Assembly: GCA_018826645.1 (NCBI GenBank)
Contig: JAHJZF010000041.1
Coordinates: forward strand, 1 to 14,579
Reading direction: 5' to 3'
DNA length: 14,579 nt
DNA from: Patescibacteria group bacterium
GTDB lineage: Bacteria > Patescibacteriota > Minisyncoccia > UBA6257 > Colwellbacteraceae
Position numbers and translations under genes: made by a program. The notes under the pieces were generated by a model. That model saw nothing but the letters and a program-made list of their open reading frames with translations, was not told the DNA's origin and did not search any database. This document shows positions 1-6,110 of the stretch, one piece after another; the stretch's first letter is position 1, and each line of letters opens with the position of its first letter.

Positions 1-300
1 ATGCCAAAAGCTTTTATCATCTTTTTCTTTAAAATTATATGGTGGCCTATGCTTCTTAATAAGCTCAGCCTCTAAAATAAGAGCCTCAATAGCAGTCGGC
101 GTTTCTATATAGTCGATTTCTTTAACCTCTTCTACTAGACGAGCTGTTTTGTCTTGGTGTTTTTTTAAAAAATAACTCGAAACACGCTTCTTTAGATTCC
201 CAGCTTTGCCGATATATAAAACCTTGCTTCTACTCCCACGCATAATATAAACACCGGGATTCTGGGGCAGATTCTTTAAAAGCTTTTTTATGTTTTTCAT
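1..300 (-). CDS. uvrC: UvrC excinuclease subunit, N-terminal part (runs off the window)
   Basis: The first 100 residues of UvrC, the nuclease that makes both incisions flanking a lesion after UvrAB loading. The visible part is the GIY-YIG domain that cuts on the 3' side. GVY is at residues 16-18, YIG at 29-31, the arginine of LKKRV at 39, and the catalytic-type glutamate in LILEAELIKK at 77, followed by the family signature HRPPYN (84-89) and KDDKSF (93-98). The gene continues beyond base 1, so the UVR motif, RNase H-like domain and HhH domains cannot be seen. The ATG at 300 overlaps the uvrA stop as ATGA, which suggests translational coupling. An AAAGGA directly abuts the ATG and is too close to act as a normal ribosome-binding site. 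Identification is firm. Confidence 0.95.
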   Translation of the reverse strand, partial: MKNIKKLLKNLPQNPGVYIMRGSRSKVLYIGKAGNLKKRVSSYFLKKHQDKTARLVEEVKEIDYIETPTAIEALILEAELIKKHRPPYNFKEKDDKSFWH

Positions 301-2867
301 TCCTTTAAAATTTTCCGAAGATAATCGCCCGTAAAACTGCCTTTGGTGCGCGCCACTTCTTCTGGAGTCCCCTCGACAACAACTGTTCCGCCCCCGTCTC
401 CTCCTTCTGGACCCAAATCTATTACCCAATCGGCTATTTTAATCACGTCTAGGTTGTGCTCTATCACTATCACAGAATTGCCCCTATCTACTAATCTTTG
501 CAAAACGACCAATAATTTTTTGACGTCTTCAAAGTGCAATCCAGTAGTCGGTTCATCTAGAAGATATAAGCTTCGTCGAGTGTCACGCTTGCCAAGCTCT
601 TTAGCCAATTTGATTCTCTGCGCTTCTCCACCAGAAAGGGTAGTGGCGGATTGTCCAATCTTCAGATATTCCAACCCCACTTCTTCCATAATCTTAAGCC
701 TGTCATAAAGCCATGGAATATCTTCAAAAAATTTGACCGCCTCTTCAATGGTCATCTCTAAAATGTCGTATATATTCTTGTCTCTATAAACTACTTCCAA
801 GGTCTCGTGATTAAATCGTCTACCATGACAAACATCGCACTTCACATAAACCGTAGGCAAAAAGTGCATCTCGATAGCAATCTGTCCATGCCCCTGACAG
901 CTCTCACACCTGCCACCAGCCACGTTAAAACTGAACCTACCCGACTTATACCCCCTGAACCTTGCTTCTGGAGTGGCAGCAAACAAATCGCGAATATGAG
1001 TCCAAGCACCAACATACGTAGCGGGATTTGAACGAGGCGTTCTACCTATGGGCGCCTGATTAATATTAACTATTCTGTTAATGTATTCGAGACCCAAAAT
1101 CTGATTGTGTTCACCCGGCTTGTAGCTCGCTCGATTAAACTTATTCGCCAAAGTTTTATAAAGAACATCATAAACAAGCGAGCTTTTACCAGAGCCGGAT
1201 ACGCCAGTCACAACAACAAATTTTCGAAGCGGTATATCTACATTAATTTTTTTGAGATTATTCGCGCTCGCTCCACGAATTTTAAGATAATCCCCCGGCT
1301 TTTTAACTTCTCTACGCTTCTTTGGAAGGTGAACCTTCTCGTCACCCCTCAAATAATCCAAAGTAAGAGACTTGATATTTTTATCCTTTAAAATTGCCGG
1401 AATGTTGCCTTGCGCAACTATCTCTCCTCCATGTATGCCAGCAGCGGGGCCGATATCTACTAAATAATCTGCTGAACGAATAGTCTCTTCATCATGCTCG
1501 ACGACTATGATGGTATTACCCAAGTCTCTCAAATTCTGAAGAGTTTTAACCAGTTTTGCGTTATCTTTCTGATGAAGTCCGATAGTCGGCTCATCTAGAA
1601 TATAAAGAGTGCCGACTAGGCGTGAGCCGATTTGTGAAGCAAGACGAATTCTCTGCGATTCTCCGCCAGAGAGCGTGCCCGCTCGCCTATCAAGCGTGAT
1701 ATAATCGAGACCCACATCTTCCATAAATTTCAAACGGTAGCGAATCTCTCTAAGAGGCGCCTCTGCAATTTCTCTATCTTGCTCTTTTAAATCTTTAAAA
1801 GAGTCGAAGTATTTAATCGCTTCTCCTATAGAAAGGCTCGTTACTTCGACAATATTCTTCTTGCCTATAAGAACGTTTAACGCTTCGATCCTCAAACGCT
1901 TTCCTTCACATACCTTACAAGGATTTTCTGACCAAATACTTTCTGTACCCAAACCATGACACTCTGGACACGCTCCATACGGACTATTAAATGAAAAAAT
2001 TCTTGGCTCAATTTCAGGAAAAGAAAAATTATCTTTAGGACAAGCAAAACGGGCCGAGAATATGACCTCTTTTTCTTTTACATCTTTCTTAACGCTTTTT
2101 TGGTAAATACCGCTTAGCTGTTCGGAAAACATAATTTTGACGGCGTCGCGCCCATACTTAAGAGCTAGCTCAACAGCTTCCGCCAATCTCAACCTACCAT
2201 CGCTAGTCTCAAAATCTGTACTAGTTGAGATTTTGTCAGTTACTAAATCGATGTCGTGCTTCTTGTGGCGCGCCATTTCTATCCTATCTCTCAAAGAACG
2301 AAACACACCATCGACTCTAGCCTCTGTAAATCCAGAACCCAAAAAGTCATAAAGAAGTTGATAATATTCGCCCTTTCTCCCTACGACCACAGGCGCCATC
2401 ACGACTAATTCTTTTACGCGAGATTCTTTATCTAAAGAATTAATAACCGCATCCACTATCTCGCTTGATGTCATTCTCTGAATTTTGTCGCCACATTCTG
2501 GACAATATGGCTCACCTATACGAGAGAAAAGTACTCGCATATAGTCATAAATTTCTGTAATGGTCGCCACGATTGAACGAGGGTTTGAGGAATGACTCTT
2601 TTGGTCAATCGATATCGCTGGCGATAGGCCTTCAATTTCATCCACGTCTGGTTTATCAAGGCGCCCCAAAAACTGCCTAGCATATGCTGAAAGAGATTCT
2701 ATATAACGTCTTTGGCCTTCGGCGAAAATAGTATCAAACGCCAAAGAAGATTTACCCGACCCAGAAAGACCCGTAAAGACAATCATCTTATCGCGCGGAA
2801 GTTCTAGGTTTATATTCTTCAGGTTGTGCTCTCTAGCTCCTTTTATAATTATCTTATTTTGTGCCAT
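297..2867 (-). CDS. uvrA: UvrA, excinuclease ABC damage-recognition ATPase, compact form
   Basis: Damage-sensing ABC ATPase of nucleotide excision repair; its dimer loads UvrB at lesions. The protein has 856 residues against about 940 in E. coli. Walker A sites are GLSGSGKS at 33-40 and GVSGSGKS at 555-562, signatures LSGGESQR at 399-406 and LSGGEAQR at 744-751, and Walker B LDEPTIG and LDEPTTG at 424 and 770. CPEC (122-125) and the following UvrB-binding region to about residue 250 are present, as is the C-terminal zinc module (CESC 654-657, CDVC 677-680). Two oddities are seen: the insertion domain is reduced to 13 residues between CPEC (300-303) and CKVC (317-320), where E. coli has about 125, and the expected CPxC at 276-279 reads CPKD. 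The reading frame and all catalytic motifs are intact, so this is not a pseudogene. It lies 76 nt after uvrB and overlaps uvrC. No clear SD precedes the ATG. Confidence 0.97.
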   Translation of the reverse strand: MAQNKIIIKGAREHNLKNINLELPRDKMIVFTGLSGSGKSSLAFDTIFAEGQRRYIESLSAYARQFLGRLDKPDVDEIEGLSPAISIDQKSHSSNPRSIVATITEIYDYMRVLFSRIGEPYCPECGDKIQRMTSSEIVDAVINSLDKESRVKELVVMAPVVVGRKGEYYQLLYDFLGSGFTEARVDGVFRSLRDRIEMARHKKHDIDLVTDKISTSTDFETSDGRLRLAEAVELALKYGRDAVKIMFSEQLSGIYQKSVKKDVKEKEVIFSARFACPKDNFSFPEIEPRIFSFNSPYGACPECHGLGTESIWSENPCKVCEGKRLRIEALNVLIGKKNIVEVTSLSIGEAIKYFDSFKDLKEQDREIAEAPLREIRYRLKFMEDVGLDYITLDRRAGTLSGGESQRIRLASQIGSRLVGTLYILDEPTIGLHQKDNAKLVKTLQNLRDLGNTIIVVEHDEETIRSADYLVDIGPAAGIHGGEIVAQGNIPAILKDKNIKSLTLDYLRGDEKVHLPKKRREVKKPGDYLKIRGASANNLKKINVDIPLRKFVVVTGVSGSGKSSLVYDVLYKTLANKFNRASYKPGEHNQILGLEYINRIVNINQAPIGRTPRSNPATYVGAWTHIRDLFAATPEARFRGYKSGRFSFNVAGGRCESCQGHGQIAIEMHFLPTVYVKCDVCHGRRFNHETLEVVYRDKNIYDILEMTIEEAVKFFEDIPWLYDRLKIMEEVGLEYLKIGQSATTLSGGEAQRIKLAKELGKRDTRRSLYLLDEPTTGLHFEDVKKLLVVLQRLVDRGNSVIVIEHNLDVIKIADWVIDLGPEGGDGGGTVVVEGTPEEVARTKGSFTGDYLRKILKE

Positions 2868-2897
2868 TGTTTTCTAAAATTTATTTTAGCTAAAACT

Positions 2898-2952
2898 ATG
2901 CTTGCCCCGTAGTGAGCTTGCTCTACTGTGGGGAGCATCCGCCTCAGGCGGA
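2898..2952. repeat. Two adjacent palindromic hairpins in the uvrB-uvrA junction
   Basis: Hairpin 1 (2898-2938) has arms ATGCT plus CCCCGTAGTGAGC pairing with GCTCTACTGTGGGG plus AGCAT, allowing one bulged T, one two-base bulge and two G-U pairs. Hairpin 2 (2938-2952) is a perfect TCCGCC/GGCGGA palindrome with a 3-nt loop. On the minus strand that loop is exactly the TGA stop codon of uvrB, so the last UvrB codons lie in the element. Such GC-rich hairpins resemble interspersed REP-like sequences of small genomes, but no second copy was seen here. It could stabilise uvrB mRNA or partly terminate transcription before uvrA; a TTTT follows hairpin 1 on the minus strand, which is weak for a terminator. 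Confidence 0.65.
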
Positions 2953-4965
2953 GCCATGTTTCTTTTTAATCTTTTGGTTTGCCTTTTCTTTGAGAATCAC
3001 CAGTTCATCTCGCAAAATAGCTGCGAGCTCAAAATCAAGCTTATTGGCCGCCTCTTTCATTTCACGCTCTTTATCTTTGATAAACTCTTCTATCTGTTTG
3101 GTGCTTTTAGGAAGAGCGCTTGTTTCAAGCTCAAGTATTTCGTTTATTTTTGCCTCCCTCTCGCTATTATTGATAGGTAAAATATCTTGAATGTTTCTTA
3201 CGATAGTCTGAGGAGTAATGCCGTGCTTCTTGTTATACGCTATCTGCAAAGCTCTTCTTCTCTCTGTCTCGCCGACAGCACGCCCTACCGAACCCGTAAT
3301 TTGGTCCGCATAAATAAGTACTTCTCCATTAACATTTCTAGCTGCTCGACCGATGGTTTGAATAAGCGCCGTCTCGCTACGCAAAAATCCTTCTTTGTCA
3401 GCATCTAAGATTGCCACTAAAGACACTTCGGGCAAATCTAATCCTTCACGAAGCAAGTTAACTCCCACCAACACATCAAAATCTCCCCTTCTAAGGCCTG
3501 TTAAAATCCTAATTCTATCCAAAGTCTCAACATCGCTATGAAGATAATTAACTTTGAGCCCCATGTCATGGAGGTGATCACTCAGATCTTCTGCCATCTT
3601 CTTTGTCAGGGTCGTCACAAGCACGCGTTCTTTTTTCTCAATCCTATCTTTGATTCGAGGGATTAAATCGTCTATCTGCCCTCTGGCAGGGCGCATAGTG
3701 ATAATTGGGTCGACCAGACCGGTAGGCCTAATTATCTGCTCTACCGTGTTCTGGCTTTTTTCCATCTCATAGGGTCGGGGAGTGGCAGTTGTATAAATTG
3801 TCTGTCCGACTCGCTCTTGAAACTCTTCAAATTTAAGGGGGCGATTATCAATAGCTGATGGCAAACGAAAACCATACTCAATAAGAGTCCTTTTCCTAGA
3901 TGCGTCTCCTTCGTACATCCCTCCAATCTGAGGCACAGTTACATGAGACTCGTCTATCACCAACAAGAAGTCTTCGGGGAAATAATCTAAAAGCGTGGCT
4001 GGTGGCTCTCCAGCAGCTCTGCCATCTAGGTAACGAGAGTAATTCTCGATACCATTGCAATAACCAACCTCTTTAATCATCGCCATATCCCCCCTAGTAC
4101 GTCGTTCTATAATTTCAGCTTCTAAAAGCTTTCCTTCTCCTTCAAAATATTTAACCCTCTCTTTAACTTCTTCCTTAATCGCCTTAATGGCTGCTTCTGT
4201 TTGATCTTCTTCGGTAATGTAGTGTTTAACAGGAGAGATGTAGACTTCTTCCACGCTCGGAGTTTTCTCATAACTAAATCCAACCACCGGATCTATTATA
4301 TAAATTTTGACAATCTTCCCCTCTTCTAAAACAAAGTTATATATAACGTCATCGTGAGAAGACATAATCTCCCAATTATCTCCTCTCAAACGAAAAGACC
4401 CTCTTTTTAAATCGGCATTAGTACGAACAAATTGAACTTTAATAAGGCGTCTTGCGAGCTCTTCGCGAGATATCTTGTCTCCCACTTTAAAATGAAGGAT
4501 GTGTTGTTTATAAAGTTCTGGCGTACCCAATCCATAAATAGCAGAAACTGACGCCACGATAATCACATCTTTTCTAGTTAAAAGGGCTGTGGTAGCTGCG
4601 TGACGCAAACGATCTATTTCGTCATTAGTCTGAGCCTCTTTAGCTATGTAAGTATTCGTATTGGGTAAATAGGCTTCGGGTTGGTAGTAATCATAATATG
4701 AAACGAAATAATGAACCGCATTTTCTGGAAAAAGTTCTCTAAATTCATTACAAAGCTGGGCTGCTAAAGTCTTGTTATGTGCAATAACAAGCGTAGGTCT
4801 TTGGACCTCGTTAATAACATTTGCAATCGTAAAGGTCTTGCCAGAGCCCGTGACCCCAAGCAAGACCTGATGGTTTAGCCCTTTGCGAAGACCTTTAACC
4901 AAGCTCTTGATAGCTTTGGGTTGGTCGCCTGACGGCTTTTTGTCTGATATTAATTTTAATTCCAT
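2944..4965 (-). CDS. uvrB: UvrB, excinuclease ABC helicase-like subunit
   Basis: UvrB verifies damage handed over by UvrA and recruits UvrC. At 673 residues it has the same length as E. coli UvrB. Walker A GVTGSGKT is at 37-44, the DNA-clamping beta-hairpin YYDYYQPEAYLP at 90-101, the Walker B-like DESH at 338-341, and late helicase motifs LREGLDLPEVSL (505-516) and QTIGRAARN (536-544). A C-terminal UVR motif (about 622-657, EEFIKDKEREMKEAANKLDF at its start) is the expected UvrC contact. Domains 1a, 2, 1b, 3 and 4 all appear present, so unlike UvrA it is not trimmed. The last residues (GSA) and the stop are encoded inside a palindrome. Upstream lies a 29-nt hairpin; there is no SD at the usual distance. 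First gene of the uvrB-uvrA-uvrC run. Confidence 0.98.
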   Translation of the reverse strand: MELKLISDKKPSGDQPKAIKSLVKGLRKGLNHQVLLGVTGSGKTFTIANVINEVQRPTLVIAHNKTLAAQLCNEFRELFPENAVHYFVSYYDYYQPEAYLPNTNTYIAKEAQTNDEIDRLRHAATTALLTRKDVIIVASVSAIYGLGTPELYKQHILHFKVGDKISREELARRLIKVQFVRTNADLKRGSFRLRGDNWEIMSSHDDVIYNFVLEEGKIVKIYIIDPVVGFSYEKTPSVEEVYISPVKHYITEEDQTEAAIKAIKEEVKERVKYFEGEGKLLEAEIIERRTRGDMAMIKEVGYCNGIENYSRYLDGRAAGEPPATLLDYFPEDFLLVIDESHVTVPQIGGMYEGDASRKRTLIEYGFRLPSAIDNRPLKFEEFQERVGQTIYTTATPRPYEMEKSQNTVEQIIRPTGLVDPIITMRPARGQIDDLIPRIKDRIEKKERVLVTTLTKKMAEDLSDHLHDMGLKVNYLHSDVETLDRIRILTGLRRGDFDVLVGVNLLREGLDLPEVSLVAILDADKEGFLRSETALIQTIGRAARNVNGEVLIYADQITGSVGRAVGETERRRALQIAYNKKHGITPQTIVRNIQDILPINNSEREAKINEILELETSALPKSTKQIEEFIKDKEREMKEAANKLDFELAAILRDELVILKEKANQKIKKKHGSA

Positions 4966-4982
4966 AGATAAACAGCTAAAGA

Positions 4983-5011
4983 ACCCCCTTTCCTGTCTTA
5001 TATAAGGGGGT
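4983..5011 (-). promoter_or_regulatory. Stem-loop in the uvrB 5' region
   Basis: ACCCCCTT (minus strand, 5011-5004) pairs perfectly with AAGGGGGT (4990-4983) around a 13-nt loop. The hairpin ends 17 nt before the uvrB ATG. No T-run follows on either strand (the minus strand continues TTCTTTAGC), so it is a poor intrinsic terminator. The loop contains TATATAAG, which could be a -10 element for uvrB, but no convincing -35 was found. It may act as a weak terminator of the upstream small genes or a leader structure of uvrB; the function is undetermined. Confidence 0.4.
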
Positions 5012-5046
5012 GTCTAAAAAGATTTTAAGCTTTTATGCCCAGAATT

Positions 5047-5118
5047 GCGAGAGCCCCGGCATAATGCACGAGTTTGGCTTGGACACTTCATCGTGTCGAA
5101 GCTCTCGCGCGCCGGGGC
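5047..5118. repeat. Interleaved GC-rich inverted repeats
   Basis: GCGAGAGC (5047-5054) is the exact reverse complement of GCTCTCGC (5101-5108), and GCCCCGGC (5053-5060) is the exact reverse complement of GCCGGGGC (5111-5118). Because the order is A-B-A'-B' and A and B share two bases, the two stems cannot simply nest: they are either alternatives or a pseudoknot. Between them GACAC (5082-5086) and GTGTC (5093-5097) form a third small hairpin. The element covers the end of the 122-residue unknown gene and its 3' flank. It could be a structured RNA, a terminator-like end or a recombination site; nothing decides among these. Confidence 0.5.
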
Positions 5119-5456
5119 GCCTTGGTGTGGAGGTCCTTAAGGCACCTATTGGCTTCTTGGACGCTCCATTCGTAACCCGGAGTCCATTCTTCTCGGGTGC
5201 GAATCTCAGCCTCAAGAGTGCTGATCTCTTCCTCTAGAGCCATGAGGATATCCTCGTGGCCATTGTCAAAGAGACAGCTGTCGCGATCTCGGATTAGCTC
5301 TACGACTCGCCTTTCCAAGGCATGAACCCGAAAACGAAGACTGTCAATCTCGGCCAAGTGTTGATCTAGGCACCACTCCGCAAGAGAAGCACCTTTTCGC
5401 AACTCACTCCCAATTGAATGAAGCGCCATCCGCTCTTGAATTGTGTCACCGTTCAT
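5088..5456 (-). CDS. Unknown small coiled-coil protein (second gene of GC-rich cassette)
   Basis: I do not recognise this 122-residue protein. It is hydrophilic and mostly helical in character, with long charged stretches (RFRVHALERRVVELIRDRD, then LMALEEEISTLEAEIRTREE) whose leucine spacing suggests a coiled coil over roughly residues 35-90, and a basic tail ending KAPRRARASTR. There is no signal peptide or membrane segment. I chose the ATG at 5456 over an upstream TTG at 5462: it overlaps the stop of the preceding gene as TAATG and has AGGGG at 7 nt, typical of coupled translation. GC content is high (55% in a 60-nt sample at 5161-5220, against 43% in a uvrB sample at 4201-4260). The 3' end runs into interleaved inverted repeats. 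An open frame on the opposite strand (5010-5237) lacks comparable support. Confidence 0.6.
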   Translation of the reverse strand: MNGDTIQERMALHSIGSELRKGASLAEWCLDQHLAEIDSLRFRVHALERRVVELIRDRDSCLFDNGHEDILMALEEEISTLEAEIRTREEWTPGYEWSVQEANRCLKDLHTKAPRRARASTR

Positions 5457-5680
5457 TACCAATCCCCTCTCCGAAAGACCTGCTCTCTGACAGGGAGGGT
5501 AAGGCCGGGCGGGACGATGATTGAACTGCCGTCTTCGAAGACAACTTCATGACCATCTACCAAACCAATGAAGTTGACTGCTCGAATGACTCGGTCGCCA
5601 ACGCTATGGCCGGGAAGAAGTTCGCGACCAAGTCTGGGGCCCAAGTCCTCCCATCTTTTAGATGGAACTATGCCGTCCAT
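5456..5680 (-). CDS. Unknown small protein (first gene of GC-rich cassette)
   Basis: A 74-residue protein I do not recognise. The middle (GDRVIRAVNFIGLVDGHEVV, then FEDGSSIIVPPG) looks like a run of short beta strands separated by D/G turns, as in small beta-barrel folds, but no family can be named. No membrane segment or signal peptide. The start at ATG 5680 is set by a strong SD (AAAAGGAG, 6 nt spacing), whereas the longer frame begins at a TTG (5713) without one. It overlaps the next gene by one base (TAATG), so the two probably form an operon and may be partners. GC is the highest in the window (62% in a 60-nt sample at 5581-5640). Composition and SD use unlike the neighbours suggest acquisition from elsewhere, which is inference. 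Confidence 0.6.
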   Translation of the reverse strand: MDGIVPSKRWEDLGPRLGRELLPGHSVGDRVIRAVNFIGLVDGHEVVFEDGSSIIVPPGLTLPVREQVFRRGDW

Positions 5681-5686
5681 TCGACG

Positions 5687-5694
5687 CTCCTTTT
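5687..5694 (-). promoter_or_regulatory. Strong Shine-Dalgarno site deciding the start at 5680
   Basis: The minus strand reads AAAAGGAG followed by six bases and ATG. It is the best SD match in the window; most other genes here have none at the right distance. It argues for the ATG at 5680 rather than the upstream TTG at 5713. Confidence 0.75.
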
Positions 5695-5712
5695 GAGTGT
5701 ACAGAAATGACA

Positions 5713-5736
5713 AGTTGCGACCCCTAAGTCACAACT
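5713..5736 (-). promoter_or_regulatory. Palindrome upstream of the two-gene cassette, possible operator
   Basis: AGTTGCGAC (5713-5721) and GTCACAACT (5728-5736) form a 9-bp inverted repeat with one mismatch, which would be a G-U pair in minus-strand RNA, and a 6-nt spacer. It lies 32 nt upstream of the ATG at 5680, where an operator or a leader stem-loop would sit. TTGTCA (minus strand, 5713-5708) resembles a -35 box, but no good -10 is at the proper distance, so the promoter is not located. Confidence 0.35.
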
Positions 5737-5790
5737 CTTACTCTCTTTGTATCAGCCCAACACACTAAACACAATGTTAATAAGTTCCTC

Positions 5791-6090
5791 TTAGATAACT
5801 TCTTTAAATTCTTTAAGAATTTCTTCGGGCAGAGGTTCGCCTGGTTCAGTTTTTCCTGGATAACGCCAAGCGGAAACAACCCTCCTTTGTTTTTCTTTAT
5901 CAGCCACCATCACCCATATCTCATGCTCACCCTTACCAGAACCGGTTCTTTGCATTAGAGCAACGGTGTCGTCAGCAATTCCTTCTTCAATCCTTTCATA
6001 TGACTTAATAACTCGTCTTACCCTAGATTCGCCGAGACGATAATATTTCATCTTTTCTATAGCGTGTTTCGTCCAAAAAAGTTCTTTCAT
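5791..6090 (-). CDS. DUF4258-like small protein
   Basis: A 99-residue protein matching what I remember of the DUF4258 family: an N-terminal KHAIEKM motif (residues 8-14), a segment RVRRVIKSYERIEEG (23-37), and a C-terminal strand pair IWVMVADKEKQRRVVSAWR (about 58-76). The pattern of a short helix followed by beta strands resembles the RelE/ParE-type fold, but catalytic residues of RelE cannot be recognised and no antitoxin gene adjoins it, so a toxin role is not claimed. It ends in acidic/proline-rich sequence (GKTEPGEPLPEEI). The start ATG lies 20 bp from the divergent glycosyltransferase start; a perfect TATAAT for this strand is at 6104-6109, giving a very short leader. Function unknown. 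Confidence 0.75.
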   Translation of the reverse strand: MKELFWTKHAIEKMKYYRLGESRVRRVIKSYERIEEGIADDTVALMQRTGSGKGEHEIWVMVADKEKQRRVVSAWRYPGKTEPGEPLPEEILKEFKEVI

Positions 6091-6094
6091 GCTG

Positions 6095-6100
6095 TATAAT
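6095..6100 (+). promoter_or_regulatory. -10 box TATAAT for the plus-strand glycosyltransferase
   Basis: Perfect TATAAT ending 10 nt before the ATG at 6111. Transcription would begin about 6106-6108, leaving a leader of roughly 3-5 nt with no room for an SD. No good -35 is visible at 16-18 bp (bases 6071-6078 read GTCCAAAA). Confidence 0.55.
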
Positions 6101-6103
6101 TGG

Positions 6104-6109
6104 ATTATA
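6104..6109 (-). promoter_or_regulatory. -10 box TATAAT for the DUF4258-like gene
   Basis: Perfect TATAAT on the minus strand, ending 13 nt before the ATG at 6090. The predicted start near 6097 falls inside the opposing -10 box, so the two promoters overlap and should exclude each other. The -35 region is unconvincing. Confidence 0.5.
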
Positions 6110-6110
6110 A

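Noticed and set aside
343..1391. Several plus-strand open frames inside uvrA
   Set aside because: They are antisense to a clearly conserved protein and have no recognisable products.
1917..2033. UvrA as a frameshifted or decaying gene, given its missing domain and lost cysteine
   Set aside because: The frame is open for all 856 codons, every Walker and signature motif is intact, and conserved sequence resumes cleanly on both sides of the deletion.
4971..5027. SOS/LexA-type operator upstream of uvrB
   Set aside because: No palindrome resembling known LexA boxes was present; the only clear structure is the 29-nt hairpin.
5033..5215. Minus-strand 60-codon frame overlapping the end of the unknown 122-residue gene
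   Set aside because: Lies in an alternative frame across the inverted repeats, with no SD found and no coupling to the upstream gene.
5010..5237. Plus-strand open frame of 75 codons opposite the unknown 122-residue gene
   Set aside because: It starts at a GTG, resembles nothing known, and is antisense to a frame that has an SD and TAATG coupling; the minus-strand gene is better supported.
5791..6090. Toxin of a toxin-antitoxin pair
   Set aside because: The protein fits DUF4258 better, no antitoxin-like partner adjoins it, and RelE catalytic residues cannot be assigned.
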